Notes under the pieces: model-generated
Seen by the model: only the letters and a program-made list of their open reading frames with translations
What the model was told of the DNA's origin: nothing
Database searches by the model: none
NCBI GenBank assembly: GCA_902513515.1
Contig: CABXNE010000006.1
Location: 1 to 55,906 of the forward strand
Source of the DNA: an uncultured SAR86 cluster bacterium
GTDB taxonomy: Bacteria; Pseudomonadota; Gammaproteobacteria; Magnimaribacterales; D2472
Direction of reading: 5' to 3'
DNA: 55,906 nt
Position numbers and translations under genes: made by a program
Shown here: piece after piece, positions 35,242 to 43,132 of the stretch
How positions within the stretch are numbered: position 1 is the first letter of the stretch
Layout of the letters: every line of letters starts with the position of its first letter

Positions 35242-35808
35242 ATGAAACATTTTATTTTAAGTTCATTAACTGCTTTTATCTTTTCATCAGTTCTATGGAT
35301 AATTTGGTCTTTTTTTACCGTTCAATCTGGAATAGTTCCTAATTGGGTGGGCAGTCTTTTATATCTACCCCATGCTGCTAGGGTGCTAATGGTCGTATAT
35401 TTTGGTTGGAGATCTATTCCTGGCCTATATTTAGCAGAGCTATGGGGGCCACTTTATTTAGCACAAGATGCATATAATTTTGCTATATGGATACCATCGG
35501 CTATAAGCGTTTTATCTGTTTCAGCTGCTTTATATGTACTCAGACTTTTTGGTTTCCCGCTTGGAGGAACTATTGAAAGCCCATTAAATAAAAGTAATTA
35601 TAAGCACATAGGATTAATAACTATGATATCTGCTTTTTTTAACGCATTAATGGTAAATGTGTACTTGTCACAAATACATGCAAATTTTGAGCCTATAGAT
35701 GCAGACATAATTCAGGTACTTAGATTTTTTGTTGGAGATATGCTGGGAGTTCTTCTTGTATTTATATTTTTAGCGATTTTTCTTAAACCAGTTTTAGATA
35801 AACCTTAA
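35242..35808 (+). CDS. MASE1-like integral membrane protein
   Basis: 188 residues with about five hydrophobic segments. LPHAARVLMVVYFGWRSIPGLYLAELWG resembles the MASE1 sensor signature, but no output domain (GGDEF, kinase) is attached. It ends at the C-terminal hydrophobic helix (MLGVLLVFIFLAIFLKP). It overlaps convergent DUF885 by 4 bases. The family link is by pattern only. Confidence 0.6.
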   Translation: MKHFILSSLTAFIFSSVLWIIWSFFTVQSGIVPNWVGSLLYLPHAARVLMVVYFGWRSIPGLYLAELWGPLYLAQDAYNFAIWIPSAISVLSVSAALYVLRLFGFPLGGTIESPLNKSNYKHIGLITMISAFFNALMVNVYLSQIHANFEPIDADIIQVLRFFVGDMLGVLLVFIFLAIFLKPVLDKP

Positions 35809-37622
35809 TTAGATTCAATCCACTCATCAATAATATCTTCTAATATAAATAAAGGAACAATTCCTTGATCAAGCACTATTGTATGAAATTTTCTTATATC
35901 AAATTTCTTGCCTAAAGCATCTTGTGCTTTTTGTCTTAATTCTAGGATCTTTAACATGCCCATTTTGTAGCTTGTTGCTTGACCAGGCCATACAATATAA
36001 CGCTCAATTTCAACCCTTACCTCTGTATCTGACATACCAGTAGTTTTTTTCATATAATCCATAGCTTCTTCTCTGGTCCATCTTTTATAGTGCATGCCTG
36101 TATCTACAACCAATCTATTGGCTCTAAACATTTCACTTTGTAATACTCCTAGCTCATCATAAAGGTTCTTTGTCATTCCAACCTCTACAGCTAATTGTTC
36201 TGAGTACAATGCCCAGCCCTCAGTAAATGCAGAGGTCCTGTAACCCATTTTTCTATAAAGTGTTAGGCCTTCATTTTCTTGATTAAGTGCTATTTGAAAA
36301 TGATGACCTGGAACAGCCTCATGAAATGTGAGAGTTCTCATGCCGAATGTTGGTGTTTGCTTGATATCATATAAATTTGCATAAAATACACCAGGACGCG
36401 ATCCGTCTAAGCTTGGTGCTTGGTAATAGCCTCCAGCAGCAGTTTTTTCTGAATATTCAGGAACAGCTCTGACTTCTACAGGGCTGATAGGAAATCTTTC
36501 AAAGTACGGTCTAACATCTTCTTCTGCCTCTTTAACCATTTGATTGTAGTCAGCAATAACAATTTCTTTTCTGTCTGGAGTATCTGCATAAAGGAAATCT
36601 GGATTCTCATTTAGGTCATTCATCATTTCACCAACAGGTTTCTTGACTTCATAGCCTAATAAAATGAAGATTTCTTTCATTCGATTACCAATTCTTTCAA
36701 CCTCTGATAATCCAATCTGATGAATCTCCTCAGCCGTGTAATCTGTTGTCGTGTAAGACCTTAATCGAGATGCATAAAATGCATCACCATTAGGTAATGA
36801 CCAAACACCATGATTTTTATTTGCGTTGTTATAATTAACCTCCATGTATTGAAGAATTGACTGGTAGCCGGGCTTTACATCAGATTGAATTACATTACTT
36901 AATTCATTAAACAGAGCTTCTTTTTTATCAGTTGTAATGTCTAACTCATTCACCTTTCTTATAAATACTTGCATCAATGGATTCTCATCATCTTTATACG
37001 CAATTAATTCTTTGAGCTGTCTTATTACATGATCAAATACAAATTGAGGGGCAAAGATTCCCAATTTTTTTTGTTCTTCCAGCCAAATCAAATCAGAATT
37101 CATAGAATCATCAAAAAGCTTAACCCTTTTTATATAATCTGTAGCTTCTCTGTAATCTCTAATCGGATGAGTGTCTGTCATAAACTCAACACCATTTAGG
37201 TGATTGCCACTAATTTGGTTGAATGGATAAGAATGAAATCTAAAGTTTTCAAATCTATCAATACCATTTTCAGTATCAAAAATAGCTATTTTTTGTGTAA
37301 CCTTTTGGATGTCTGTTAAGCCATTGGGGTTATATTTTTTAAGCATTTGAAGATGCTCTAAGGTTTCTTTGTAGTCATCTTCGCCATCATCTAGAGTATC
37401 AATGCTCAGTCTCTGATTGTGTTTTAAAATTGCGTTGAAGGGATCAAAAATTCCTATGTATGTCATAAATTCAGGTGAATCCAATAGACTTAAGGTTAAC
37501 TCTTTAGCTAAATAGTGATCAATTGAATATGGCTTCATGAAAAACAAATTTGCTAAATATAGTGATACAAGGGCTAAGCCGCTTAGAACAAGATACCCAG
37601 CATATTTAAATATTTTTTTCAT
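35805..37622 (-). CDS. DUF885 family putative metallopeptidase
   Basis: 605 residues from the ATG at 37622, which has a GGA ribosome site; the track's start 13 codons earlier lacks one. An N-terminal membrane anchor or signal (YLVLSGLALVSLYLANLFF) is followed by the DUF885 body with the zinc motif TFHEAVPGHHFQ (H-E-x-x-x-G-H type), TEGWALYSEQLA and the WPGQATSYKMGMLKILELR tail. DUF885 proteins are secreted or lipid-anchored peptidase-like enzymes of unknown substrate. Good length for the family. Confidence 0.9.
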   Translation of the reverse strand: MKKIFKYAGYLVLSGLALVSLYLANLFFMKPYSIDHYLAKELTLSLLDSPEFMTYIGIFDPFNAILKHNQRLSIDTLDDGEDDYKETLEHLQMLKKYNPNGLTDIQKVTQKIAIFDTENGIDRFENFRFHSYPFNQISGNHLNGVEFMTDTHPIRDYREATDYIKRVKLFDDSMNSDLIWLEEQKKLGIFAPQFVFDHVIRQLKELIAYKDDENPLMQVFIRKVNELDITTDKKEALFNELSNVIQSDVKPGYQSILQYMEVNYNNANKNHGVWSLPNGDAFYASRLRSYTTTDYTAEEIHQIGLSEVERIGNRMKEIFILLGYEVKKPVGEMMNDLNENPDFLYADTPDRKEIVIADYNQMVKEAEEDVRPYFERFPISPVEVRAVPEYSEKTAAGGYYQAPSLDGSRPGVFYANLYDIKQTPTFGMRTLTFHEAVPGHHFQIALNQENEGLTLYRKMGYRTSAFTEGWALYSEQLAVEVGMTKNLYDELGVLQSEMFRANRLVVDTGMHYKRWTREEAMDYMKKTTGMSDTEVRVEIERYIVWPGQATSYKMGMLKILELRQKAQDALGKKFDIRKFHTIVLDQGIVPLFILEDIIDEWIESN

Positions 37623-37680
37623 AATAATCCTTTGCCTAATGTAGTATATTAATTTTAGCATTTAACCAACCTAATTAGGC

Positions 37681-38094
37681 ATGAAGAATCCATTTCACTT
37701 AGCCATCCCAGTTAATAATTTAAGTAAAGCATCAGATTTTTATCAAAATATACTTGAGTGTCAAAGAGGTAGAGAAAGCGATTCTTGGATTGACTTTAAT
37801 TTATTTGGACATCAACTAGTATGTCATTATGTAGAAGATGCTCAGAAAGAAAATACAAATCCAGTTGATGGAGATGCAGTGCCTGTTCCTCATTTTGGGG
37901 TCATCCTTAGCTTTGATCAGTTTGACGCTCTTGCTAAAAAATTAATGGACAAAAATCAGACTTTTATTATTGAGCCTAAAACACGTTTTGCTGGTCAACC
38001 CGGAGAGCAGAGGACGATGTTTCTTAAAGATCCTAGTGGAAATGCATTGGAATTTAAAGCGTTTAAAAGTTTAAAAACTCTTTTTCAATTCTAG
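37681..38094 (+). CDS. VOC (glyoxalase/bleomycin resistance) family protein
   Basis: 137 residues. FHLAIPVNNLSKASDFYQNIL at the N-terminus and the C-terminal FLKDPSGNALEFKAF are the two beta-alpha-beta-beta-beta modules of a vicinal oxygen chelate fold. A metal-binding His (FHLAIP) and Glu (LEFK) are present. Function may be dioxygenase-like or lyase-like. Divergent from DUF885, and overlapping the convergent NTF2-like gene by 24 bases. Confidence 0.85.
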   Translation: MKNPFHLAIPVNNLSKASDFYQNILECQRGRESDSWIDFNLFGHQLVCHYVEDAQKENTNPVDGDAVPVPHFGVILSFDQFDALAKKLMDKNQTFIIEPKTRFAGQPGEQRTMFLKDPSGNALEFKAFKSLKTLFQF

Positions 38095-38583
38095 ACTTCT
38101 TTCAATCCTAGGTTTTGAAGAATACCCAGAAGATAGAGACCTGTACATGCTGGACGTTTTTATAAAAACTGTCTTCTTTATCAACCAATTGCCTCCTTTT
38201 TGTCTTGTATACATATCTTCGTATGTGCCATTTATGTTTAAGCAAAGTTTTTTCTTTGTATCAATCAAACTGTATGAGAGAGACCAAAATCCATTCGCTT
38301 CATTGTTTGATAGTAAATTAATAACTGGATTCTTGCCTGAATGCTGCTCAAGTAGATGTTGATGACATGAATTTAACTTGAATTTATTCACCATGTCTTG
38401 GGCGCAAGAGAAGATACCAAAATCTTCAAAATCTATATGAACTTTATTGGAGCAGAAACACTCAAGGATTTCATTTGGTTTTTTTGAATCACAGGCATTC
38501 CAATATTTAAATTTTAATTTTTTAATCTCATTAAACGACTCTAGTAATTCAATTCTTTTGATGATATTTACTTTGCTTATCAT
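38071..38583 (-). CDS. NTF2/SnoaL-like protein
   Basis: 170 residues. An N-terminal helix (IELLESFNEIKKLKFKYWNACD), then a cone-like beta fold ending in GGNWLIKKTVFIK, typical of SnoaL-like/NTF2 proteins (helix, FCSNKVHIDF, G-F-W-S-L-S-Y). The catalytic role is not predictable. Its 5' end faces the LexA-box gene, so the SOS box lies in the shared divergent region about 70 bases upstream of this start. Confidence 0.7.
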   Translation of the reverse strand: MISKVNIIKRIELLESFNEIKKLKFKYWNACDSKKPNEILECFCSNKVHIDFEDFGIFSCAQDMVNKFKLNSCHQHLLEQHSGKNPVINLLSNNEANGFWSLSYSLIDTKKKLCLNINGTYEDMYTRQKGGNWLIKKTVFIKTSSMYRSLSSGYSSKPRIERSLELKKSF

Positions 38584-38651
38584 TAATTAGTATTTTGATT
38601 TATATATAACCTAAATCCAATAGTTGACTTATTATTAATAATGTTATTAAA

Positions 38652-38671
38652 TACTGTATATATATACAGTA
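38652..38671. promoter_or_regulatory. LexA (SOS) box
   Basis: TACTGTATATATATACAGTA is a perfect 20-base palindrome equal to the E. coli LexA consensus (CTGT-N8-ACAG). It lies 12 bases before the ATG at 38684 and downstream of a TTGACT (38624) -35-like hexamer, so bound LexA would cover the transcription start and leader. Confidence 0.9.
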
Positions 38672-38683
38672 TAGGTAAAAATT

Positions 38684-38917
38684 ATGAATAATCTAATACA
38701 TTTAAACCCTTTAGATCCAATCTTTAATGAGTATGAAGCATTTGTAGATAAAGGAGCTGGATTGAAGACAATTGCATTTAAATATTTTGGTGCAGATATA
38801 CAAAAAGCTCTTAAATATCTAGATATTAATAATAAAGAAGAGTCCCTCCACGATGAATTCCCTAGCTTTAATTTAATTGATAGCAAGGAATATTATCAAC
38901 CTGAATTACTGCATTAA
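38684..38917 (+). CDS. Predicted SOS-regulated small protein of unknown family
   Basis: 77 residues, predicted soluble and acidic, with a central stretch AFVDKGAGLKTIAFKYFGADIQKALKYLDI that looks helical. There is no signal peptide, membrane segment or cysteine. The start has a weak AGG site eight bases upstream. I do not recognise the family. Its placement directly behind a consensus LexA box strongly suggests DNA-damage induction, as for small cell-division inhibitors or repair modulators, but nothing in the sequence identifies it as SulA or any other named SOS protein. Confidence 0.7.
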   Translation: MNNLIHLNPLDPIFNEYEAFVDKGAGLKTIAFKYFGADIQKALKYLDINNKEESLHDEFPSFNLIDSKEYYQPELLH

Positions 38918-39018
38918 AGATTCCAGTTTTTTCAATTAATTCAATCTTTTATTCTAGAGTTTTCTATATATAATTTTAATTAGAAGTCGCATACATAAAT
39001 TACTAAGGGGATTTATTT

Positions 39019-39051
39019 ATGCTTGTTTTAATGCCCTTGCGCAGGAGGTGA
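39019..39051 (+). CDS. Ten-codon minigene (possible leader peptide)
   Basis: ATG...TGA encodes MLVLMPLRRR. AAGGGG lies eight bases before the ATG. The last codons (CGC AGG AGG) and the stop form part of AGGAGGTGATC (39043-39053), a perfect 11-base match to the anti-Shine-Dalgarno end of 16S rRNA. A ribosome finishing this peptide would sit on an extreme SD-like sequence with rare Arg codons, an arrangement suited to pausing. The coding claim is inference from the start site and context. Confidence 0.35.
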   Translation: MLVLMPLRRR

Positions 39052-39152
39052 TCTTATTAGTATTTATATTACATTAGGAAACGGAGGGTTCGCCTTTTGA
39101 CAAGAGGTGAGTCACTGAATTCGCCTATCAGACTTATCTAACTCTGATAGTT

Positions 39153-39181
39153 AGAAGCCTCTTTCGAGAGGCTTCTTTTTT
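39153..39181 (+). terminator. Intrinsic terminator
   Basis: AGAAGCCTCT-TTCG-AGAGGCTTCT, a 10-bp stem with a UUCG tetraloop followed by a T-run. It ends the structured transcript 80 bases before the DMT transporter gene. Confidence 0.93.
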
Positions 39182-39261
39182 AGTAATTTATATTTAAATT
39201 ATTCCCCTAAAATTTTTCTATTAGTTTAAAATTCACAAACTTTTTAACTCTAAATTTGATT

Positions 39262-40113
39262 ATGGAATTCAAAGATTGGATCTTGCTTATTGCCTTGGCA
39301 GCAATTTGGGGGAGCGCCTTTATGTTTATTAAAATCTCAGCCGTAGATTTTGGGCCTATTTTATTAGTCACTTTAAGATTACTTATAGCAGGTTTGGTAT
39401 TCATGCCGCTTTTATTAAGGCATAAATATAGATTATTGTTTAAATCTCATTTACCTGGAATTTTTATTATTGCAATAATTAGTAATGCTTTGCCATTTAC
39501 GCTTTTTGCGTTTGCTTCTCTTGGCGCAACATCTAATATGCTTGGCATATTGAATGGGACCACTGCATTCATTACAACTGTCATTGCGTATTTTTGGTTA
39601 AATGAATCTATTTCAACAAAGCAGGTTATTGGTCTAGGTCTTGGATTTATCGGTATATTAATATTAGTTAATCCCGCCAATGGATCAACGACGATTCTTG
39701 CAAGCATATGTGCCTTAATTGGTTCTATCTGTTATGCCTTTAATGCAACTTATCTACAAAAATATCACTCTAACTCAAATAAAAAAGTTCTAATCGGTTG
39801 GTCTATGCTTTTTGGTGGTTTGATGATGACGCCAATTGCTGCCTTTAATTTACCCAATGCTCTACCAAGTATAAATTCTTTTTTAGCTTTACTTTGGCTT
39901 GCAGTTGTTTCAACCGGCATTGGCTATTTAGTTTTTGTACGATTGATTGATAAAATTGGTGCTGTAAAAACGGCAACTCTGACATATTTATTACCAGTGT
40001 TTAGTATTATATGGGGAGCTATTTTTCTAGAAGAACAAATAACTTTAATTATTTTTGGCGGTTTTATTTTTGTTATGATGGGAATGTACTTTGCCAACAC
40101 TGTAAAGAAATAA
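39262..40113 (+). CDS. DMT superfamily (EamA) transporter
   Basis: 283 residues from the ATG at 39262; the track's TTG two codons earlier is less likely. About ten hydrophobic segments in two EamA halves: LIALAAIWGSAFMFIKIS at the N-terminus and ALIGSICYAFNATYLQKY at the start of the second half, ending in LTYLLPVFSIIWGAIFLEEQI. Such proteins move amino acids or other metabolites, mostly outward. Rhodanese follows 16 bases downstream. Confidence 0.9.
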   Translation: MEFKDWILLIALAAIWGSAFMFIKISAVDFGPILLVTLRLLIAGLVFMPLLLRHKYRLLFKSHLPGIFIIAIISNALPFTLFAFASLGATSNMLGILNGTTAFITTVIAYFWLNESISTKQVIGLGLGFIGILILVNPANGSTTILASICALIGSICYAFNATYLQKYHSNSNKKVLIGWSMLFGGLMMTPIAAFNLPNALPSINSFLALLWLAVVSTGIGYLVFVRLIDKIGAVKTATLTYLLPVFSIIWGAIFLEEQITLIIFGGFIFVMMGMYFANTVKK

Positions 40114-40129
40114 TAATCTTAGAAAGCCT

Positions 40130-40489
40130 ATGACTTATACAGAAGAATTACTTGCTAAAGCAGATGAAATTATTCCAAGGGTAACATTAGATGATTTTAA
40201 TAATGATTCTAATGCAAAAGTAATGATAGATGTAAGGCAGCATGAAGAGTTACAAGCATCTGGGTCCGTAATGGGTTCAATGCATGTCCCAAAGGGGGTC
40301 ATAGAATTTAGGTTAAATAATAATAACGATATAACTTTTGATACCTCAGTTTATGTTTTTTGTGCTGTAGGCATAAGATCAGCAATAGCAGGATATAACT
40401 TAAAAAAAGCTGGGTATAAAAGAGTTTTCAATTTAGTTGGGTTTCAAGATATTCTAGATCAAGGAGCTGAAAAGCAACTTTTAACTTAA
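40130..40489 (+). CDS. Rhodanese-like domain protein
   Basis: 119 residues. MIDVRQHEELQASGSVMGSMHVPKGVIEF, then the active-site loop C-A-V-G-I-R-S in VFCAVGIRSAIAGYNLKKAGYKRVFNLVGF. The catalytic Cys is present, so it can carry a persulfide. It is a single-domain cytoplasmic protein between the DMT and VOC genes, with 16-base spacers on each side. Confidence 0.9.
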   Translation: MTYTEELLAKADEIIPRVTLDDFNNDSNAKVMIDVRQHEELQASGSVMGSMHVPKGVIEFRLNNNNDITFDTSVYVFCAVGIRSAIAGYNLKKAGYKRVFNLVGFQDILDQGAEKQLLT

Positions 40490-40505
40490 TTCAGGAGTAG
40501 GGCAT

Positions 40506-40907
40506 ATGTTTAGTCATATTATGGTTGGGGCAAATGATATTGAGGCATCAAAAGTTTTCTATGATGCGGTTTTAGGCACCCTTGGATGCAAGCCAGGAAT
40601 CTTATCTGTTAATCCAACAGGCCAAACAAGATATTTATATATTCATGAAAGCAATATGTTTATTGTCTCTGAGCCTATTGACGGTGAACCATCATCAATA
40701 GGTAATGGTAGCACTATAGGTTTCTTAGTTCCTGACGAAGATACAGGGAATGCATGGCATCAGGCAGGAATAGAAAATGGCGGGGAAACATGTGAAGGCC
40801 CTCCAGGTATTAGAGATGTTAAAAAATTAATGGGAACTAATATGTATTTAGCGTATCTCAGAGATCCTTCAGGAAATAAAATCTGTGCTCTTAAAAGAAT
40901 GAACTAG
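40506..40907 (+). CDS. VOC family protein
   Basis: 133 residues. FSHIMVGANDIEASKVFYDAVLGTLGC at the N-terminus and YLAYLRDPSGNKICAL at the C-terminus give the two VOC modules. The first metal ligand His is in FSHIMVG; the C-terminal ligand position is Lys/Cys-like instead of the usual Glu, so metal binding may differ. Related proteins are annotated as lactoylglutathione-lyase-like. A ribosome site (AGGAG) lies upstream of the ATG. Confidence 0.85.
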   Translation: MFSHIMVGANDIEASKVFYDAVLGTLGCKPGILSVNPTGQTRYLYIHESNMFIVSEPIDGEPSSIGNGSTIGFLVPDEDTGNAWHQAGIENGGETCEGPPGIRDVKKLMGTNMYLAYLRDPSGNKICALKRMN

Positions 40908-40916
40908 AATTTTTAC

Positions 40917-40993
40917 TGGCACGCCCGGAGAGATTCGAACTCCCGACCCCTTGGTTCGAAGCCAAGTACTCTATCCAGCTGAGCTACGGGCGC
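40917..40993 (-). tRNA. tRNA-Arg (UCG)
   Basis: On the minus strand: acceptor GCGCCCG/CGGGCGT (a terminal G-U pair), D-arm AGCTCAGCTGGATAGAG, anticodon stem CTTGG/CCAAG around CTTCGAA (anticodon TCG), T-loop GTTCGAATC, and encoded CCA. Confidence 0.96.
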
Positions 40994-41115
40994 ATTAGTT
41001 TCAAGATTATAAAATGATAACCTGAAGACAATCATAGAGCCATGAATTTATAGGGTTGTACAATTTACATTACCCAAACATAATATATTTGAGATATGCA
41101 TTATAAGGAGAAGGC

Positions 41116-43119
41116 ATGTATAGAAATGTAAGTTTGATTTTTATTTTTATATTTTTTTCTAGTTGCTCTGAACCTATTGAAGAGATTGAGGCTGATAGCT
41201 TTCTTAATATTGCAGGTGCTAGAGTTGGTCTTGCTAGTCAGCAACCAATAGATTGGGACTTTCAGGCAGTGGATCCATATTTAAACATTGATCCAAAAAT
41301 GAGCTCTTCAAGAGTGCCGTTGTTTGGTGATTTGCACGTGCATACTACCTATTCTTTTGATGCTTATATATTTGGAACCTTAGCAACACCAGATGATGCT
41401 TATGAGTTCGCTAAGGGAAAGTCAATTAAGCATCCTGCTGGATTTGATGTAAGTTTAGATAGGCCTTTAGATTTTTATGGCGTTACTGATCACGGAACGT
41501 TTTTAGGTCAAGTTGCTGAGGCTGCAACTCCAGGCACACCTTATTATGATGCCCCATCTAGCGTGCAAGTTAATGATATTAATAGCCCAGAAAATTTAAA
41601 TATATCAACTATCCCAAGAAGAACTGAAGCTTTTGGAGGATTTTTAGTTAATACAATAACGGCTTTAAGAGAGAGAAAGCTTGATATCCAATATTTAGAC
41701 AGTGTAAGCAGAAGAGCTTGGGCTGATACAGTGGCAGCTGCAGAACGACACAATGACCCCGGAAATTTTACAACCTTTATAGCCTATGAATACACTGCTT
41801 CAACTGCAGATATGGGTAATCTTCATAGAAATGTAATCTTTAAAGGTAATGGCAATCGTATACCTTCAGTTCCTTACAGCAGAGCTAACTCTAATGACCC
41901 TGAGGGATTATGGAAATGGATGGATAGAATAAGAGAGGATGGTATTGAAAGCTTGGCCATACCTCATAATTCAAATGGATCAGATGGTTTTATGTTTGCT
42001 TTAAAAGACTCATACGGAAATCCATTAACTAAAGAATATGCTGAACTTAGAATGCGTAATGAACCTATAGTTGAGATTACACAGGTTAAGGGCACTTCTG
42101 ATACTCATCCAGCTCTTTCTACCAACGATGAATGGGCGGACTTTGAGATCATGCCATTTAAAGTTGCAACACAAAGCTACTCTGAGCCTAAAGGAAGTTA
42201 TGTGAGAGATGCTTTGTTGGAAGGGATTAAAATGGAAGAAAAAGAGGGTTTTAACCCATATAAATTTGGCTTTATTGGTTCAAGTGATACGCACACAGCG
42301 GCATCCTCTCAAGAAGAAGATAATTTTTTTGCAAAAATAGGTTTATTGGATTCAAGCGCTGCTTTGCGTGGATCTATTCCAATGACTGATCCTGCTATTT
42401 TGGAGACTGATCAATCATTGACTGAGGTTGATGGAAAAAAATATATGAATTCATCGGCAATTACCTGGGGCGCATCTGGACTTGCGGGAGTATGGGCTGA
42501 AACAAATACTAGAGACAGCATTTATGATGCTTTTAGACGCAAGGAATCCTTTGCAACGTCAGGCCCTAGAATGACCATACGTTTTTTTGCTGGTTTTAAC
42601 TTAGATCAAAGCAAGATCAATGATGCTGATTTGATTGAGTACCTTTACGCAAATGCAAAAACTATGGGCGCTGATTTAGATGGCATAGGGCAACAAACAC
42701 CTAGCTTCTTTGTTTGGGCTGTGCGAGATGCCTATACAGCACCGCTACAAAGGGTTCAAATTATAAAGGGTTATGTTGATGCCAGTGGTCAACCTCATGA
42801 ACAAGTCTTTGATGTTGCTTGTTCAGATGGAGGTGTGCCTGATCTTAATAGTTTTAGATGCCCAGATAACAATGCGAAAGTTGATATTTCAAGTTGTGCA
42901 TTTTCTCAAGATGTTGGAGCGGTTGAATTAAAAACCTTTTGGAGCGATCCGACTTTTGAAGTTGATCAAAGAGCTTTTTATTATGTTAGAGCGCTTGAAA
43001 ATCCAACTTGTCGATGGAGCACCTGGGATGCAGTGAGAAATAATGTTGAGCCAAGACCTGATATGCCTAAAACGATTCAAGAGCGTGTTTGGTCATCACC
43101 CATTCACTATATTCCATAA
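41116..43119 (+). CDS. DUF3604 lipoprotein
   Basis: 667 residues. Lipobox F-S-S-C with Cys at about residue 17. The DUF3604 signature is complete: LFGDLHVHTTYSFDAYIFG near the N-terminus, DFYGVTDHGTFLG, FIAYEYTAS, FIGSSDTHTAA, WGASGLAGVWAE and RESFATSGPRM (here RKESFATSGPRM). The H-x-H and further His/Asp residues suggest a PHP-like metal site. A large envelope-anchored hydrolase of unknown substrate, common in marine gammaproteobacteria. A ribosome site (AAGGAGAA) precedes the ATG. Confidence 0.92.
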   Translation: MYRNVSLIFIFIFFSSCSEPIEEIEADSFLNIAGARVGLASQQPIDWDFQAVDPYLNIDPKMSSSRVPLFGDLHVHTTYSFDAYIFGTLATPDDAYEFAKGKSIKHPAGFDVSLDRPLDFYGVTDHGTFLGQVAEAATPGTPYYDAPSSVQVNDINSPENLNISTIPRRTEAFGGFLVNTITALRERKLDIQYLDSVSRRAWADTVAAAERHNDPGNFTTFIAYEYTASTADMGNLHRNVIFKGNGNRIPSVPYSRANSNDPEGLWKWMDRIREDGIESLAIPHNSNGSDGFMFALKDSYGNPLTKEYAELRMRNEPIVEITQVKGTSDTHPALSTNDEWADFEIMPFKVATQSYSEPKGSYVRDALLEGIKMEEKEGFNPYKFGFIGSSDTHTAASSQEEDNFFAKIGLLDSSAALRGSIPMTDPAILETDQSLTEVDGKKYMNSSAITWGASGLAGVWAETNTRDSIYDAFRRKESFATSGPRMTIRFFAGFNLDQSKINDADLIEYLYANAKTMGADLDGIGQQTPSFFVWAVRDAYTAPLQRVQIIKGYVDASGQPHEQVFDVACSDGGVPDLNSFRCPDNNAKVDISSCAFSQDVGAVELKTFWSDPTFEVDQRAFYYVRALENPTCRWSTWDAVRNNVEPRPDMPKTIQERVWSSPIHYIP

Positions 43120-43132
43120 AGCTTAATTACTC

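Larger units (their letters stand above)
38981..39181 (+). ncRNA. Structured transcript with minigene (unknown class)
   Basis: The 344-base gap between the SOS gene and the DMT transporter holds a probable transcript. It has a TATAAT at 38969-38974, then stem AAGGG/CCCUU, hairpin CGCCUUUU-GAC-AAGAGGUG (39091-39109), an 8-bp perfect hairpin CUAUCAGA/UCUGAUAG (39125-39150) and a strong UUCG-loop terminator. Near the 5' end is a 10-codon ORF with a good ribosome site, overlapping an 11-base complement of the 16S rRNA 3' end. It could be a leader of the DMT transporter gene, or an independent RNA. It does not match riboswitch classes I know. Confidence 0.5.

Noticed and set aside
38981-39181. Assigning the minigene RNA to a known riboswitch (TPP, cobalamin, glycine, mini-ykkC, yybP)
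   Set aside because: Hallmark motifs of these classes are missing; isolated short matches are not in the right arrangement.
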